From assembly GCA_949128115.1 (NCBI GenBank), contig OX421966.1, forward strand, positions 5,456,001 to 5,520,000: DNA of 64,000 bases. Direction: 5' to 3'. The notes under the pieces were generated by a model that had not been told where the DNA came from, made no database searches, and worked only from the letters and a program-made list of their open reading frames with translations. Positions 12,159-23,479 of this stretch are shown piece after piece (position 1 is the stretch's first letter; every line of letters begins with the position of its first letter). Origin of the DNA: Anaspis maculata (Eukaryota > Arthropoda > Insecta > Coleoptera > Scraptiidae). The translations under genes were made by a program, and so were the position numbers.

Positions 12159-15100
12159 TTAATAAAGCAAGTACGGTCCTGCTTTTCTAGTGAGGTGTTT
12201 GCTCTTGTCATGGCACACTATATGAACCATTTTCAAATTGTTCAAGGTGAACAGGTCGTTGAAGATGGCCTTGGCGTCCAGGGCCGCGGGGTCGTCATCT
12301 TCGCCGTCGCCGCCTTGGTTTTTCCGGCCGCCGCACGCCGCCAGGATGGCGGGTATGATGCTCCTGGCGCGTTCCACCTGGTGGTCCAGGTTCCACGTCT
12401 GGAAGACGATGCGGCTCTCCCGGCTCGCGTACGGATTGATGGAATGGGGCGGGTTGTAGAGACACGCGGCCTTGTCCCAGCGGCCCTCGCAGGTGAACTC
12501 TCCCGAAGGGGCGCAGATGCGCCGGCCCTGGTCCGCGGCGCGGTCGAAATACGAACCGTTGTACTTGACGAGCTTGAGCCGGTCCTGCAGGTCGCAGATC
12601 AGGCTTCGGAGGGCGAGGGAGCGGCCGTCGCCGGCGTCGTTGCGGGCGACGGTGCTGTTGGCGGCGGCGGCGGATTTCAGAAGTTCCTCTCTGGTCTTGT
12701 AGAAATAGGTTCGAATACGGTCCTGCGCCCGCCTAAACATATAGTCCTCTTTGGTTTTTGCATTGGTGTCAAGGCCTAAGGTATAAGACATTGTGGTGAT
12801 AGTCTAGTGTATTGAGTGGCCATTCAGGTGCTCGACTAAATCAAGCAAAAATTATAGGTAGATAGGTACTTGATACATATATTATTATAAGTATGTACTT
12901 AATATAAAGAACCAGTCAACTCTGTCCTTGAGTGTCTTCGAATTGAATGCAATCTATATTTTGATATCATATAATAGGCCTTCCTTACGAATGCAATGGT
13001 GTATTTACAAAGTTTCTGCGATGGTGTAGCAATGCGGAAATTGCATCGCTAAAATTTATCATTATTTAGTTTACATAGACGTACCTAGTTTGCTTCATCT
13101 CATGTTTGACAATTCTTAAGTACCTAGCTTAATGTCCTCTTGTTCAACTAAACGTTGAAATATTCGAGTAACGCGAAGTTCTAAAGTCGTTCGGCTTCAA
13201 GCAAAAAACTGAGTTGGCTTGCGAAATAACATGAACACGTCATCCATAATCTTTGACCAGCGGAGTTGAAAGCGTTTTCGAGATTAAGGCGGCTAGACGT
13301 CATTTAGATAAACCAAAAAGGCTACTCAAATTTCCATGGGAAGAGCACCACGTCACCTACGCCAAGAGGGCACGTGACCCCTAGGCATTGGTCTGGCCGC
13401 CCGCGGGGGTCACGATAAGCCCTAGATTTAAAGCAAGGAAATGCAACTTGGCATGTGAACTTGGCAACGTTGTTCTTCCCATTTACTGCACTTCTACATT
13501 GTCAGATATCAAAAATTTGCATTGTAATATCCGTAATGTAATGGTCATTTTGTGATGACTTGTAATATATTTCACTCATTTATTGTTCATGCTGCAATCA
13601 CCATATTTCACTCATTTATTGTTCATACTGCAATCACCTTCATACTGAAGCTAGAAAACTTGACAACATTGTTTTGTGAGCCCTGGTAAATTGAATGGCA
13701 CGTTGCCAAACTTAGCAATTTTAGAAGATATCTCCAGTGAAACTGTCTATTCAAAGAACAATTTCACCTTCAAGTTTTCTTATGAGCTCTATTGCTATGA
13801 ACGTGGTTATAGTCTAGGAGCTAGCGACGTATTTTTCATATCATTTCAACAAAGCTACAGTGTTAATTTCAACATCCTCCTACATCTCCTGATGACCAGA
13901 ACGAACCTTTCCCGGCTGCTAGCCGGGGCCTTCGAGGGCCGTTATAGCTCTTAAAAAAAAACAAATAGTACGTGTCCTTTATAACAGGCTATTTTGAGAC
14001 GTCAAACGATTACTCTGATAGCTCGATTAAAAAATTGCGAGCGGAATGTCTGCAGCAGCTAGAATGGGCGCGAGGTTCAGCGAGCCATGTCCCAAACGGG
14101 CCCGGGTTCGATACCCACCAAGTTCGATCTTTTTTCTAAAGAAAATCGTTTTTTTTTTTTAAAGCAATTTAAATTCAAAACACTGATTCCTTACTGGATT
14201 CTTGACTTTTTTCCGACAATTCAGTAACGCCTTTTCGAATTTTTCTTGCTACTTTTCACACGGGCTAGGTACTCAACAAGCGAACGCTATACTGATTTAT
14301 CGGAAAAAAGTCAAGAATCCAGTAAGGAATCAGTATTTTGAACGATTTTCTTCTGAAAAAAAATCGGACTTGGTGGGTCTCGAACCCGGGCCCGTTTTGC
14401 ACATGGCTCGTTGGACCTCGCGCCCATTCTAGCTGCTGCGTACATTCCGCTCAAGCTTTTTTAATCGAGCTATCAGGGTAATCGTTTGACGTCTCAAAGT
14501 AGCCCGTTATAAAAGACACATACAATTTATTTTTCTCTTTTGAGAGCTGTAACGTCCAAAGGCCCCGGCTATCAGCCGGGAAAGGTTCGTTCTGGTCATC
14601 GAGAGGTGTAGGGGGATGTTTTAATCAACATTGTAGCTTTGTTGAAATGATAAGAAAAATCCATCGCTAGCTCCCCGTCTATTACGTTGTTACCACCTTG
14701 GAACGTTGCTACATACTACCTTTTTTTAGCCGTGACCTTGCATTTCCACAAGGAATTTCCACTGAAAATTCCATTTTTGTTTCCTTCTGAAGTCCCGTTT
14801 TAATTTCGTTTACAGGTTGAGTGGTAAAAGTTGCAACGTTGCTTTTTTCAAGCACATATCACCCCGTGTTGCCAGACCTCACGTTCCCATGCGGAATTTG
14901 CATGATTTCAAGCATTCTGGCTGTTGCTGCAATGCCTCTCGCACTGAAGCATCCATGCACTGAAGATAGTAAACGTGGCAACACTGCTTTGTAGGCACTA
15001 GTCTGGTTGATTACCACGTTGCCAAACTTCCAAAAACTCCCCATTGAAATAACGATCATGTGACCTCCTAGTTTCGTTGTAGCTCTTTCTGAAGCTAGAG

Positions 15101-18100
15101 TAGAAGGCAACGTTGCTTTTAACGAGCTTTGAATCAACACAATAAGCCCTTGAAGGTGGCCTTGGTAAAAGTTTGAGATAAAATCTGACTGGTCAAATTT
15201 TGCCATTTCAAGACCACCTCTTTGTGACGTAATAAAAATCACGTTGGCTGTGACTTGAGATGAAAATAACGTTTGACGTTTACGTCAAAAAGCGTCGCTC
15301 ATTGTGACAGATGTCAATTTCTACAGCTTACTTTGATGGGAAAACCGTGAAATTGATCGAATCAGAATCCAACAGATACTTGATTAGCCCGAAGCAAGGC
15401 CGTAGCGATAGTTTTGACACGAGCGAACTGCAAACATCACATTTTTACACACGGTCATTTTGATTCCGTTGGAACTCTCCGCAAATTTTCAAACAGCTAT
15501 AAAATCGCCATTTTACATCGCAGAAAGTTTTCAAAAACACCAACGTATTCACGGGGCGAGTCTCCATTCGAATTTAAAGAAAATATAGATACAGGTGTTC
15601 CGAGAATTGTTGATAGCTCAAATTGAAGAAATGTCAATTTTTTGACAACTACATACAGGTGTTCGGGTCTGGTTATTACAAACTTTAAGGGATGATTTCC
15701 CATAAAAAATAAGGCCGAAAGAACAAAGAACTCATGGTCCCAAAATGCTCCCCTAAAAAGATACAGGGTGTTGAAGTCGACTTTTTTTAATGTTTTTTCA
15801 CCGTAACTTTTGAACCGTTGGACCGATTATAATCAAATTTGAATCAAAGTCTAGTGAAATGAGTCTCCATCGAATAATAATACCACAATTCATCAAAAAT
15901 TTCTGGGGGTGTGGATAATCGGGGACTGTCCCCTATTTGTCCCCTATTTTCGCCCCTATTCTTATCTCCCCCAATTGTTTTCAAAAATTGTTGATATATT
16001 CGAATTCTACGTTCAATTTAAAAGGCGAAGTTGCTCTTGCAAAATTTTGATTAGAGGCTTCTTTTTCGAGATATTTAGGTTTGAAACTTTAGAAAACATC
16101 TCAAAATCGCCACTTTTCAATTTTTTTTTCTGAAAAGTTCTATGTTTTTCAGCAAAAATGGTAGTTTATCAACTGGAAATACCTGGGAAACTCATTTCAG
16201 TTGAGGAATCTTGAGTTTTCTTGAATTTCAATTTTTAAGACCTTGAAAGTGGTGTTTTCGAGATGTTCTCCGAAGTTTCAAACACAAATATCTCGAAAAG
16301 AAAGCCTCCAATCAAAATTTTGAAAGAGTAACTTTTTCTTCTCAATTGAACGTAGAATCCGAAAATATCAAGACAATTATCAAGAATAATTAGGGGAGAA
16401 TAAAATAGGTGTGAAAATAGGGGACAGTATCCTATTATCTACCTCCCCAGAACTTTTTGATAAATTGTGGTATTATTAGTCGATGGAGACTCAGTTAACT
16501 GAACTTCGGTTCTAATTTTATCAAAATCGGTCCAACGGTTCAAAAGTTACGGTGGAAAAACCATTAAAAAAAGTCATCTTCAACACCCTGTTTCTTTTTA
16601 AGGAAGCATTTTAGGACCATGAGTTTTTTATTCTTTCGGCTTTATTTTTGATGGGGAATCATCCCTCAAAGTTTGTAATAACCAGACCCGAACACCCTGT
16701 ATACAGGGTGGTCCAGGTTATAGTAGCAATAATTCACCATTCGATAGTCCATCGAAAACTAGGTCGACATGCATGATTTAATTTTTTTTCTAAAACGCTT
16801 CCTAAGAGAGATACAGCCCTTCAAAGTTCAGTTTTCAAAATCTTCTTTTTGCAATAACTCTCAAGTCATCAAAGCGATTTTTACCAAATTTGGTACAAAT
16901 ACTTATGAATTAAATACCCATCACTTGACGTAGATAACTTTTGTCAAAATTGTCCAATGGCGTAGATACCGGGGGATTGCTCAACTTCTCCCACCTCATT
17001 TTCTATGCCACTGGATATTTTTGAAAAATTATACTTTTTTTGAATTCCTTATCGATTTAGAAAAAAAGTTAGTCCTGTAAAATTTTGATTAGAGGCTTCA
17101 TTTCCGAGATATTTGGGTTTGAAACTTTGGAAAACACCTCGAAATCGCGACTTTCAAAGTCTAAAAACTAAAATCCAAGAAAACTTATGATTCCTCAACT
17201 GGAATAAGGTTTCTAGGTCGTTTAAGTTGCTTTACTGCCATTTTTAGTTAAGAAACGAGGCGTATTCAGAGAAAAGACAATTTGGTCTCTGGAAAGTGGC
17301 GATTTCGAGATGTTTTCCAAAGTTTAATACCCAAATATCTCGAAAATTAAGCCTCTAATCAAAATTTTACAGAAATAACTTTTTTTCTAAATTCAACAAG
17401 GAATTCAAAAAAAGTTTAATTTTCCAAAAATTCCAGTGGCGTAGAAAATGGGGTGGGAGAAGTTGAACAATCTCCCGGTATGTACGCCACTGGACAATTT
17501 TGACAAAAGTTATCTACGTCAAATGATGGGTATTTATCAAGGCTGGTCATTTATTTCGTAAGTATTTGTACCAAAGGACCCCGCACGATTCTTATGGAAA
17601 ATGGCTCCCGGTTAAATTCTCTGAATTTTTGATATGTTGTAGCTCATGAGATACTTATCAAATACCGTGAACCCCAAACTCAAATAATGGACAGTTTTTT
17701 ACCCACAGGGGGTTGAAGTTGGAGGTTTTAACGGCTTCAAAATGATATTATGACGTTAATAAAAGCTTTTTATTTGGTTTCTCTTCAAGTTGTGTTCCAT
17801 GCTAATTGTATTCATTTGACAGTAAAATATCAACCCCCTCCTCCACCCCCATCCCCTATCTACCATCACAAAATTCGAGATTACTCTCAAAAGCCATGCA
17901 GATGGCTTCTGTGATTTAAATTATGAATTTTGACATAAAAATTATTTTCCACCCCTAATGTTGGGGTGCCGATTTTCCAATTTTCCTCGGTTAATTTGGC
18001 TGAATTTTTGATATTGTGTACTACTAATTCTGCTGAACAAAAAGTTCCAATACCAAAACTTATTCCTATGAACAGTTTTTGTTCTGCAGGGGACTGAAGT

Positions 18101-19539
18101 TCAATATTTATGCTCTCAAATCTTCAACTTCATTCCCCTGTAGAACAAAAACTGTCCATAGGAATAAGTTTTGGTATTGGAACTTTTTGTTCAGCAGATT
18201 TAGGAGTACACAATACCAAAAATTCAGCCAAATTAACCGAGGAAAATTGGAAAATCGGCACCCCAACATTAGGGGTGGAAAATAATTTTTATGTCAAAAT
18301 TCATAATTTAAATCACAGACGCCATCTGCATGGCTTTTGAGAGTAATCTCGAATTTTGTGAAGGTAGATAGGGGATGGGGTGGAGGAGGGGGTTGATATT
18401 TTTCTGTCAAATAAATACATTTAGCATGAAACACAACTTGAAGAGAAACCAAATAGAAAGCTTTTATTTACGTCAGAATATCATTTTTAAGCCGTCAAAA
18501 CCTCCAACTTCAACCCTCTGTGGGTAAAAAACTGTCCATTATTTGAGTTTGGGGTTCACGGTATTTGATAAGTATCTCATGAGCTACAACATATCAAAAA
18601 TTCAGAGAATTTAACCGGGAGCCATTTTCCATAAGAATCGTGCGGGGTCCTTTGGTCAAAATCGCTTTGATGACTTGAGAGTTATTGCAAAAAGAAGATT
18701 TTAAAAACTGAACTTTAAAGGGCTGCATCTCTCTTAGGAAGCGTTTTAGAAAAAAATTAAATTATGCATGTCGACCCAGTTTTCGATGGACTATCGAATG
18801 GTGAATTATTGCAATTATAACCTGGACCACCCTGTATACATATACTGACATAAAATTGACTACTCAGAAGTGATGTCAATGATGTCATTTACTTGCGCTG
18901 TAGGGAACTGTTTGAGCTTTTTTTGGCTTTGAAATACGTCTTCTGAGCGGTAATTTTTAAATCATGCACCAAACGACTTTTGACAGATTTGAGCTATCTA
19001 CAGGGATTTTTGTTTTTGAAAAATGCAGGTACGCATGACAGAGTTGACTGAATGAAGATGATAATGAACTTTTGGGTGGGTATAGGTACAGTTGTGTGAT
19101 TCTCACCTTCGAACCATTCGGGATGGTCGACCTTCATGCTGAACTTGGCCTTGTCGCCGTCCAGTCCGCGCAGCACCTCGGCCAGCTTGAACACCTTGCT
19201 CTTCATCTTCTCCGTGAAGAACTCCTGCACTTTTTCGCCGGCGCTCAGGTACTCGTCGTTGACCTCTCGGATGGTCTTGTAGAGGATCTCGGCGTCCGTT
19301 TCGGCCCTCTCGCCGTTCCTCACCCACACCAGCAGCGTCTGGGGGTGCAGCGTCTGGAAGTACTCGTCGCCGTCCACCAGCGTGCCGTCCTGCGTCTGGA
19401 CGAAGATGTCGTCCGCCGTCAGCTTCAGCTTGAACTTGTCCACCGTCTTCCGCTTCAGCTCCTCGAGGTTCCGGGCGGCGATGCCGACGCGGCTCTTGCG
19501 CTCGGCGTCCGTCACCTTGAAGCCTTTGGTGGGCGTCAT
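12159..19539 (-). CDS. Caspase-activated DNase (DNA fragmentation factor 40 kDa subunit)
   Basis: Ortholog of vertebrate DFFB/CAD and fly Drep4, the apoptotic endonuclease held inactive by ICAD/DFF45 until caspases cut the inhibitor. Coding join on the minus strand is 19539..19107 then 12775..12159, giving 349 aa (human about 338). Residues 5-80 form the CIDE-N domain (GFKVTDAERKSRVG...LVDGDEYF). The nuclease domain begins near 145 with EWFEG and contains YNGSYFDR and CAPSGEFTCEG. The catalytic set is intact: His255 in PPHSINPY, Asp275-His276 in TWNLDH, and His329, His333, His338 in VHIVCHDKSKH. The exon join splits Gly145 (G/GC) with GTGAGA donor at 19106 and CTTAG acceptor, and restores the family alignment without gap. 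An acidic Gly-rich insert at 294-307 looks specific to this lineage. The ATG directly follows TTTTGCAG, so a 5' untranslated exon probably lies upstream. No canonical polyA signal within 160 nt; AATATA near 12050. Confidence 0.93.
13800..14690. mobile_element. Foldback element with tRNA-type B boxes in both arms
   Basis: Arms of about 350 bp pair across a centre near 14230, for example GAACCTTTCCCGGCTGCTAG at about 13903 against its inverted copy at about 14575. Each arm contains a match to the RNA polymerase III B box: GGTTCGATACC at 14105-14115 (+) and GGTTCGAGACC at 14386-14376 (-), embedded in GGGCCCGGGTTCGA...CCACCAAG like a tRNA T arm. No full tRNA cloverleaf. Confidence 0.6.
15654..16701. 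mobile_element. Foldback element with TACAGG ends and inner nested palindrome
   Basis: 1,048 bp. Left end TACAGGTGTTCGGGTCTGG, right end its near complement ending CACCCTGTA. Inside, a second palindrome (15762-16592) with TACAGGGTGTTGAAG ends sits where the two outer arms meet (outer bases CTAAAAAGA and TCTTTTTAA). Arms diverged by point changes. No coding frame. Confidence 0.65.
16702..18836. mobile_element. Foldback element (TACAGGGTGGTCCAGG ends) hosting a Spy-like insertion
   Basis: The arms pair from TACAGGGTGGTCCAGGTTAT at the left to its complement at the right. It abuts the previous element with no spacer. Without the 1,075 bp insertion it is about 1,060 bp. The right arm is split at 17575/18651; the unbroken left arm preserves the pre-insertion sequence near 16882-16893. 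Confidence 0.7.
17576..18650. mobile_element. Spy-like palindromic element, copy 2, with empty site in the same window
   Basis: 1,075 bp, closely similar to 9717-10792 along the whole length, same GGACCCCGCACG ends. Left flank ...GTACCAAA, right flank TTTGGTCAAA.... The opposite arm of the host foldback reads TACCAAATTTGGTA, so removing the element restores the target exactly with neither duplication nor loss. Confidence 0.8.
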
Positions 19540-19589
19540 CTGCAAAAGCGTTTGAAATCTAAGGCTTGGTTTCAGTTTCTGCAACAACA

Positions 19590-20774
19590 TACAGGGTGAT
19601 TCATGAGTGACCTTACATAGGCTAATGGGAGATAGAGGACTTCGAGGCGAGTCAGGATCCACTGAAGAAATTTTGTTTTCTCCATTGGTTACAAAGATAC
19701 AGGGTGTTTTGTGTGTTTCGTATGAAACTTTGATTAGCGATATTTCTGAAACGGCTAGAGATATTTTCTTGAAATTTACCAGTAATATTTATCTATTGGA
19801 ACTTACCCTGAAGGCATACTGGGTAAGTCAAAATCCAGGGCCGGGATTGAAAAAATGTGCCCCTTTTTTATTTGATCAAAAAGTACATTTTCTGACCGCC
19901 TTTCTAAAAAACTGTTCTTGGATTCAAAAATCTAAGGAAAAATGCTTCAAGAATCACTCTTCAATTTAGATGGCACACCTAAACCGTTTCGACATTAAAA
20001 TTAAAAGTAAAATTTGTGGGTGAGTTTCCATTTTTGACCGGATATAATCGACTCATTGTTTGATTGAATTAATTCAAATTCATTTTTTAGCTTGTCTCTG
20101 TGGAATAGAAGGGCTTGGTAGGAATAAAAATTCCATAGCCGAAGATTTTTTTTTTACGACCAAATCGAGTCTAATTTTGGTTTCACTCTCGATTTTGTCA
20201 TAAAAAAAAAATGGTCGGCTCTAGAATTTTTCTTTTAACCAAGCCCTTTTATTCAACAGAGACAAGCCAAAAAATGAATTTTAATGAATTCAATCAAACA
20301 ATGAGTCGATTATGTCCGGTCAAAAATGGGAACTCACCCACAAATTTTGCTTTTAATTTTATTGTCGAAACGGTTTAGGTGTGCCATCTAAATTGAAGAG
20401 TGGTTTTTAAAGCATTTTTCCTTAGCTTTTTGAATCCGAGAGCAGTTTTTTAGAAAAGCGGTCAGAAAATGTACATTTTGATGAAACAAAAAAGGGGCAC
20501 TTTTTTTCTAGCCCGGTCCTGGATTTTGACTTACCCGGTATGGCTTCGGGATAAGTTCCAACAGAGAAATATTACTGGTAAATTTTAACAAAATACCTCT
20601 GGCCGTTTCAGAAATATCGCTTATCAAAGTTTCATACGAAACACACAAAACACCCTGTATCTTCGTAACCATTGGAGAAAATGAAATTTCTTCAGTGGAT
20701 CCTGACTCGCCTTGAAGTCCTCTATCTCCCATGAGCCTATGTAAGGTCAAAGGTCACTCATGAATCACCCTGTA
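19590..20774. mobile_element. Concentric foldback just upstream of the CAD first coding exon
   Basis: 1,185 bp. Outer ends TACAGGGTGATTCATGAGTG and complement. An inner palindrome with TACAGGGTGTTTTGTGTG ends (19698-20659) occupies the centre of the outer arms, whose last bases GGTTACAAAGA and TCTTCGTAACC are themselves complementary. It lies about 50 bp from the predicted acceptor of the CAD coding exon. Confidence 0.65.
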
Positions 20775-23245
20775 GATCTGGAACTATGGAATACGACCAT
20801 AGTCTTTGGCTATCAATCTGTCAAGCTGAAGTGTCATTGTCACACCTCCACCACAGATTGAAAGTCTAACATCTAAGGTATAAATTGTTATGTCGAATTT
20901 TACAGATTTGCTTTGTTGGTACGCGAGATTAAGTCACTTTTGATGAATTAATGGATGGTTGACATTGGGCAGATTATTCGTACAGTAGTACAGGACAATT
21001 TTACTCTCAGCACAGCCCGAATATTTGGTGTGGGGCCAAGCAGGGGGCACTTTTTCAAGTGGTTGTCGCTGTCACTGCCTGTTTTTCGTACGTTGAATTT
21101 CGTCAGAATTTTGGATGGGAAACATGTTCTATTTGCAAGTTTAAGCCCCTCAACGTAGTAACGATGTAAAACTTCAATTTCCGAGTGAAGTAAAGCCCAC
21201 CTGGACGTTATACTTTTTGTGCTTGTGCTATGCCTGGGTTTCGCAAATCGGCAACATCCAATATAAAAATTTATATCTTCAATGTTTGACTTTTAATCTG
21301 GGTAATTCCAAAACCATTTCGCAATAAGACACCAGACTTCATGATTTTTGTATTAGAATTTAAAAATAATATATTTTTGAAAAATAGGGGTACGATGAAG
21401 TCGTTGCAATTTCGCACCATTTTACATATCACCCTGTAGAAAATGTACATGAAGTGTCTCGGCGTTCACTATTATATGATGGCTTACGGAAAGATTAAGC
21501 TAGTTAACGCGACAAACAAAATGGAAATCGCAATCGGCAATCGGGAGATACTGACCTCCAAAGTCGAACCATTTTTCCGATGCCGACAACTTCGTTGTCC
21601 AGCAGTTTAGTTAACCAGTCATTCGGAATAACCCGTCCAGATTCTCGACCCAATAACTGGTTACGGTTGGACTGGTTCAGAACTAGTCAAAAATCAGTCA
21701 GGATAACCGGTTATTGACCGGTCCAAACCAATTTCATCGTAACTGGTTATTTTGTAACCGGTAAAAATTCTTTGAGCGGTTAAATGGTTCATTTTTCCGT
21801 AGAATGGATTTATAAACATATTATTATATTCTAAGCAACGTCCAGTTATTATAAATTTTCAGGTTTTATTAAAATATTGCCTATCTGCCGCAGACTTTTC
21901 CGAGTTTTCCGTTCTGGAAAAACTGCAGATTTCCAACTTTTTGTGCCGCAGACCGATTTCCACCAACTGTTCTTCAAAAACAATAAGTAACTACATGAAT
22001 ACTCGTAATCCGTTCTTGAACATTTTTCAATTTGATTTTCAATTTCCCAAAAAAAATTCTAGTTGGAAATGCAAAAACTGGCCTGGCAAATCGAGACCGG
22101 ACTCAAATTATTGATGTCGGATGTGAGGCACCGACTCGTAGTCGAGCATTTTCAGAGAAAATATTGCATTCGTTTTTAGTGCAAGAATTTTCGAAATCGG
22201 ACATGCGTTTTTAAGGTTTTCCTGACTTGAGGAAATGCATTTCCAGTAACTTTTGCACCCACGAACCGACTCACGACAACCAAACTTCAAAATGTGACCT
22301 AATTCCTAATTTGTCAGACGATTTTGGCGACAGGGGACCCGATGCCGCACATTTTACAGTAACGATTCTACCACCAGTCTCTTCCTTGTGCTATTTTGAG
22401 TTGATGTAGATACGGAAGAATGCGACTTACTTACGTTAACTATTTCATTTTCGCACTTGAACATAGCCCAGTTTCCTTACTCGTCGCCATGGTAACCACC
22501 TTGTAATCACTCCATTCTCGCTGTTATTTTTTTGACAATTGACGTTCACTTCACAACTGTCAACGTTGGATAGCTAGCCGACATCTGCGTGCTGCATTGC
22601 TTACTGCAGGTTATAATGCCCTTCAAAGTGTATGTTGGCTTGACGTAGGCAATGGTGAAAAAACGACCCAATGGTATTGTTCACAATTCCAAGCCAACAC
22701 CTGTAGGTTCACGCGAGACGGATACCCCCCCCTGAAAAACTTCCCGTTCAAGATAATTCAAAAAAGAAAAAACTTTCCTGGAACAAATTTTTCCGTTAAT
22801 TCGTTTTTGCAACTAGCTGTCACCGGCGCCGGCAAGCCGTCGCCTGGGTAACGGCTATGGTTGAAAAGTAGACAGGGAATTTGTTCCACTGACACCGGAC
22901 AAGTGGAAAGGGGATTGTATACATGATGTTGATTTTCGGTTGTTTTAGGCAGATGTCAGGTTTTCCCTTGACGAGTTTAGTAATTTTATGCATGTCCGTC
23001 GATAGTGTTTTGGTCAGATGAAGTTTTCCAAGAGGCGTAAGCAACTGACTGTGAAACTAGTAACATGAAATCGAAAAGATGTTTGTTTTTCGCGTGCTTT
23101 GAAATTTCTGCCTCGACTTGTATAGATGGTTCTATTGTGAACGGAACGCATGCCAGTGGGTAGTGTCTGGTCAGTGAAGAGTTGTCGGGGAAAATCGATA
23201 CACCATTATTTTGTTCATTAATATGTATTTCTACTTTTGTTCAAG
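20775..23245. other. Intergenic: AACCGGTT-like motif cluster and transposon remnant
   Basis: 21615-21790 has repeated AACTGGTTA, ATAACCGGTTATTG, GTAACCGGTAA and similar words, resembling Grainyhead/CP2 sites. 21850-22230 is related to sequence at 27.1-27.5 kb and 60.1-60.7 kb (shared CTGCAGATTTCCAACTTTTT-type block) and is a dispersed repeat remnant. No gene with firm evidence. Confidence 0.4.
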
Positions 23246-23367
23246 GTAACTACCAAAAATACTGGAAGCATGTGATGGAGTACAACAATTTTGAGAATGA
23301 AAGCGTTGATGTGTGTTATGAAAACCTGAACCGTGAAGAAGGTTCTGCCGTGGAGGACACTGTGTAG
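23246..23367 (+). CDS. Possible orphan 3' coding exon
   Basis: An open frame of 40 codons with coding-like composition (NYQKYWKHVMEYNNFENES...EEGSAVEDTV, then TAG) follows TACTTTTGTTCAAG, a weak acceptor. I could not find a partner exon upstream and the family is not recognised. It lies just before the 119 bp array. Chance frame is a real alternative. Confidence 0.22.
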
Positions 23368-23479
23368 TGGAAAGCAAAGAAGAACCGTGTATTTGTATTA
23401 TTTAGGGGTCTTTTTAAATATGTACCTATAGGAGAAATTAAGATGAAATGAAAGTATGTGCAAAATTCAAAATTTGACA

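Larger units (their letters stand above)
12776..19106 (-). other. 6.3 kb CAD intron packed with foldback elements
   Basis: Donor GTGAGA at 19106-19101, acceptor CTTAG ending at 12776. It holds, from 3' to 5' of the gene, a 36 bp tandem duplication (13568-13640), a foldback at 13800-14690, further AT-rich sequence, and the adjacent foldbacks 15654-16701 and 16702-18836, the latter with a Spy-like insertion. Over 4 kb of the 6.3 kb is recognisable inverted-repeat DNA. Confidence 0.8.

Noticed and set aside
12195..12779. Plus-strand frames opposite the CAD nuclease exon, and 19072-19599 opposite the CIDE-N exon
   Set aside because: Antisense shadows of conserved coding sequence with GC-rich codons.
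14090..14120. Possible tRNA gene at the GGTTCGA motif
   Set aside because: No acceptor stem, anticodon arm or full cloverleaf can be drawn; only the B box is present.
18079..18340. Repeated peptide frames (sharing NSAKLTEENWKIGTPTLG) at 10.0-10.5 and 18.1-18.3 kb
   Set aside because: They are translations of the palindromic Spy-like arms, appear on both strands, and have no start context or longer gene.
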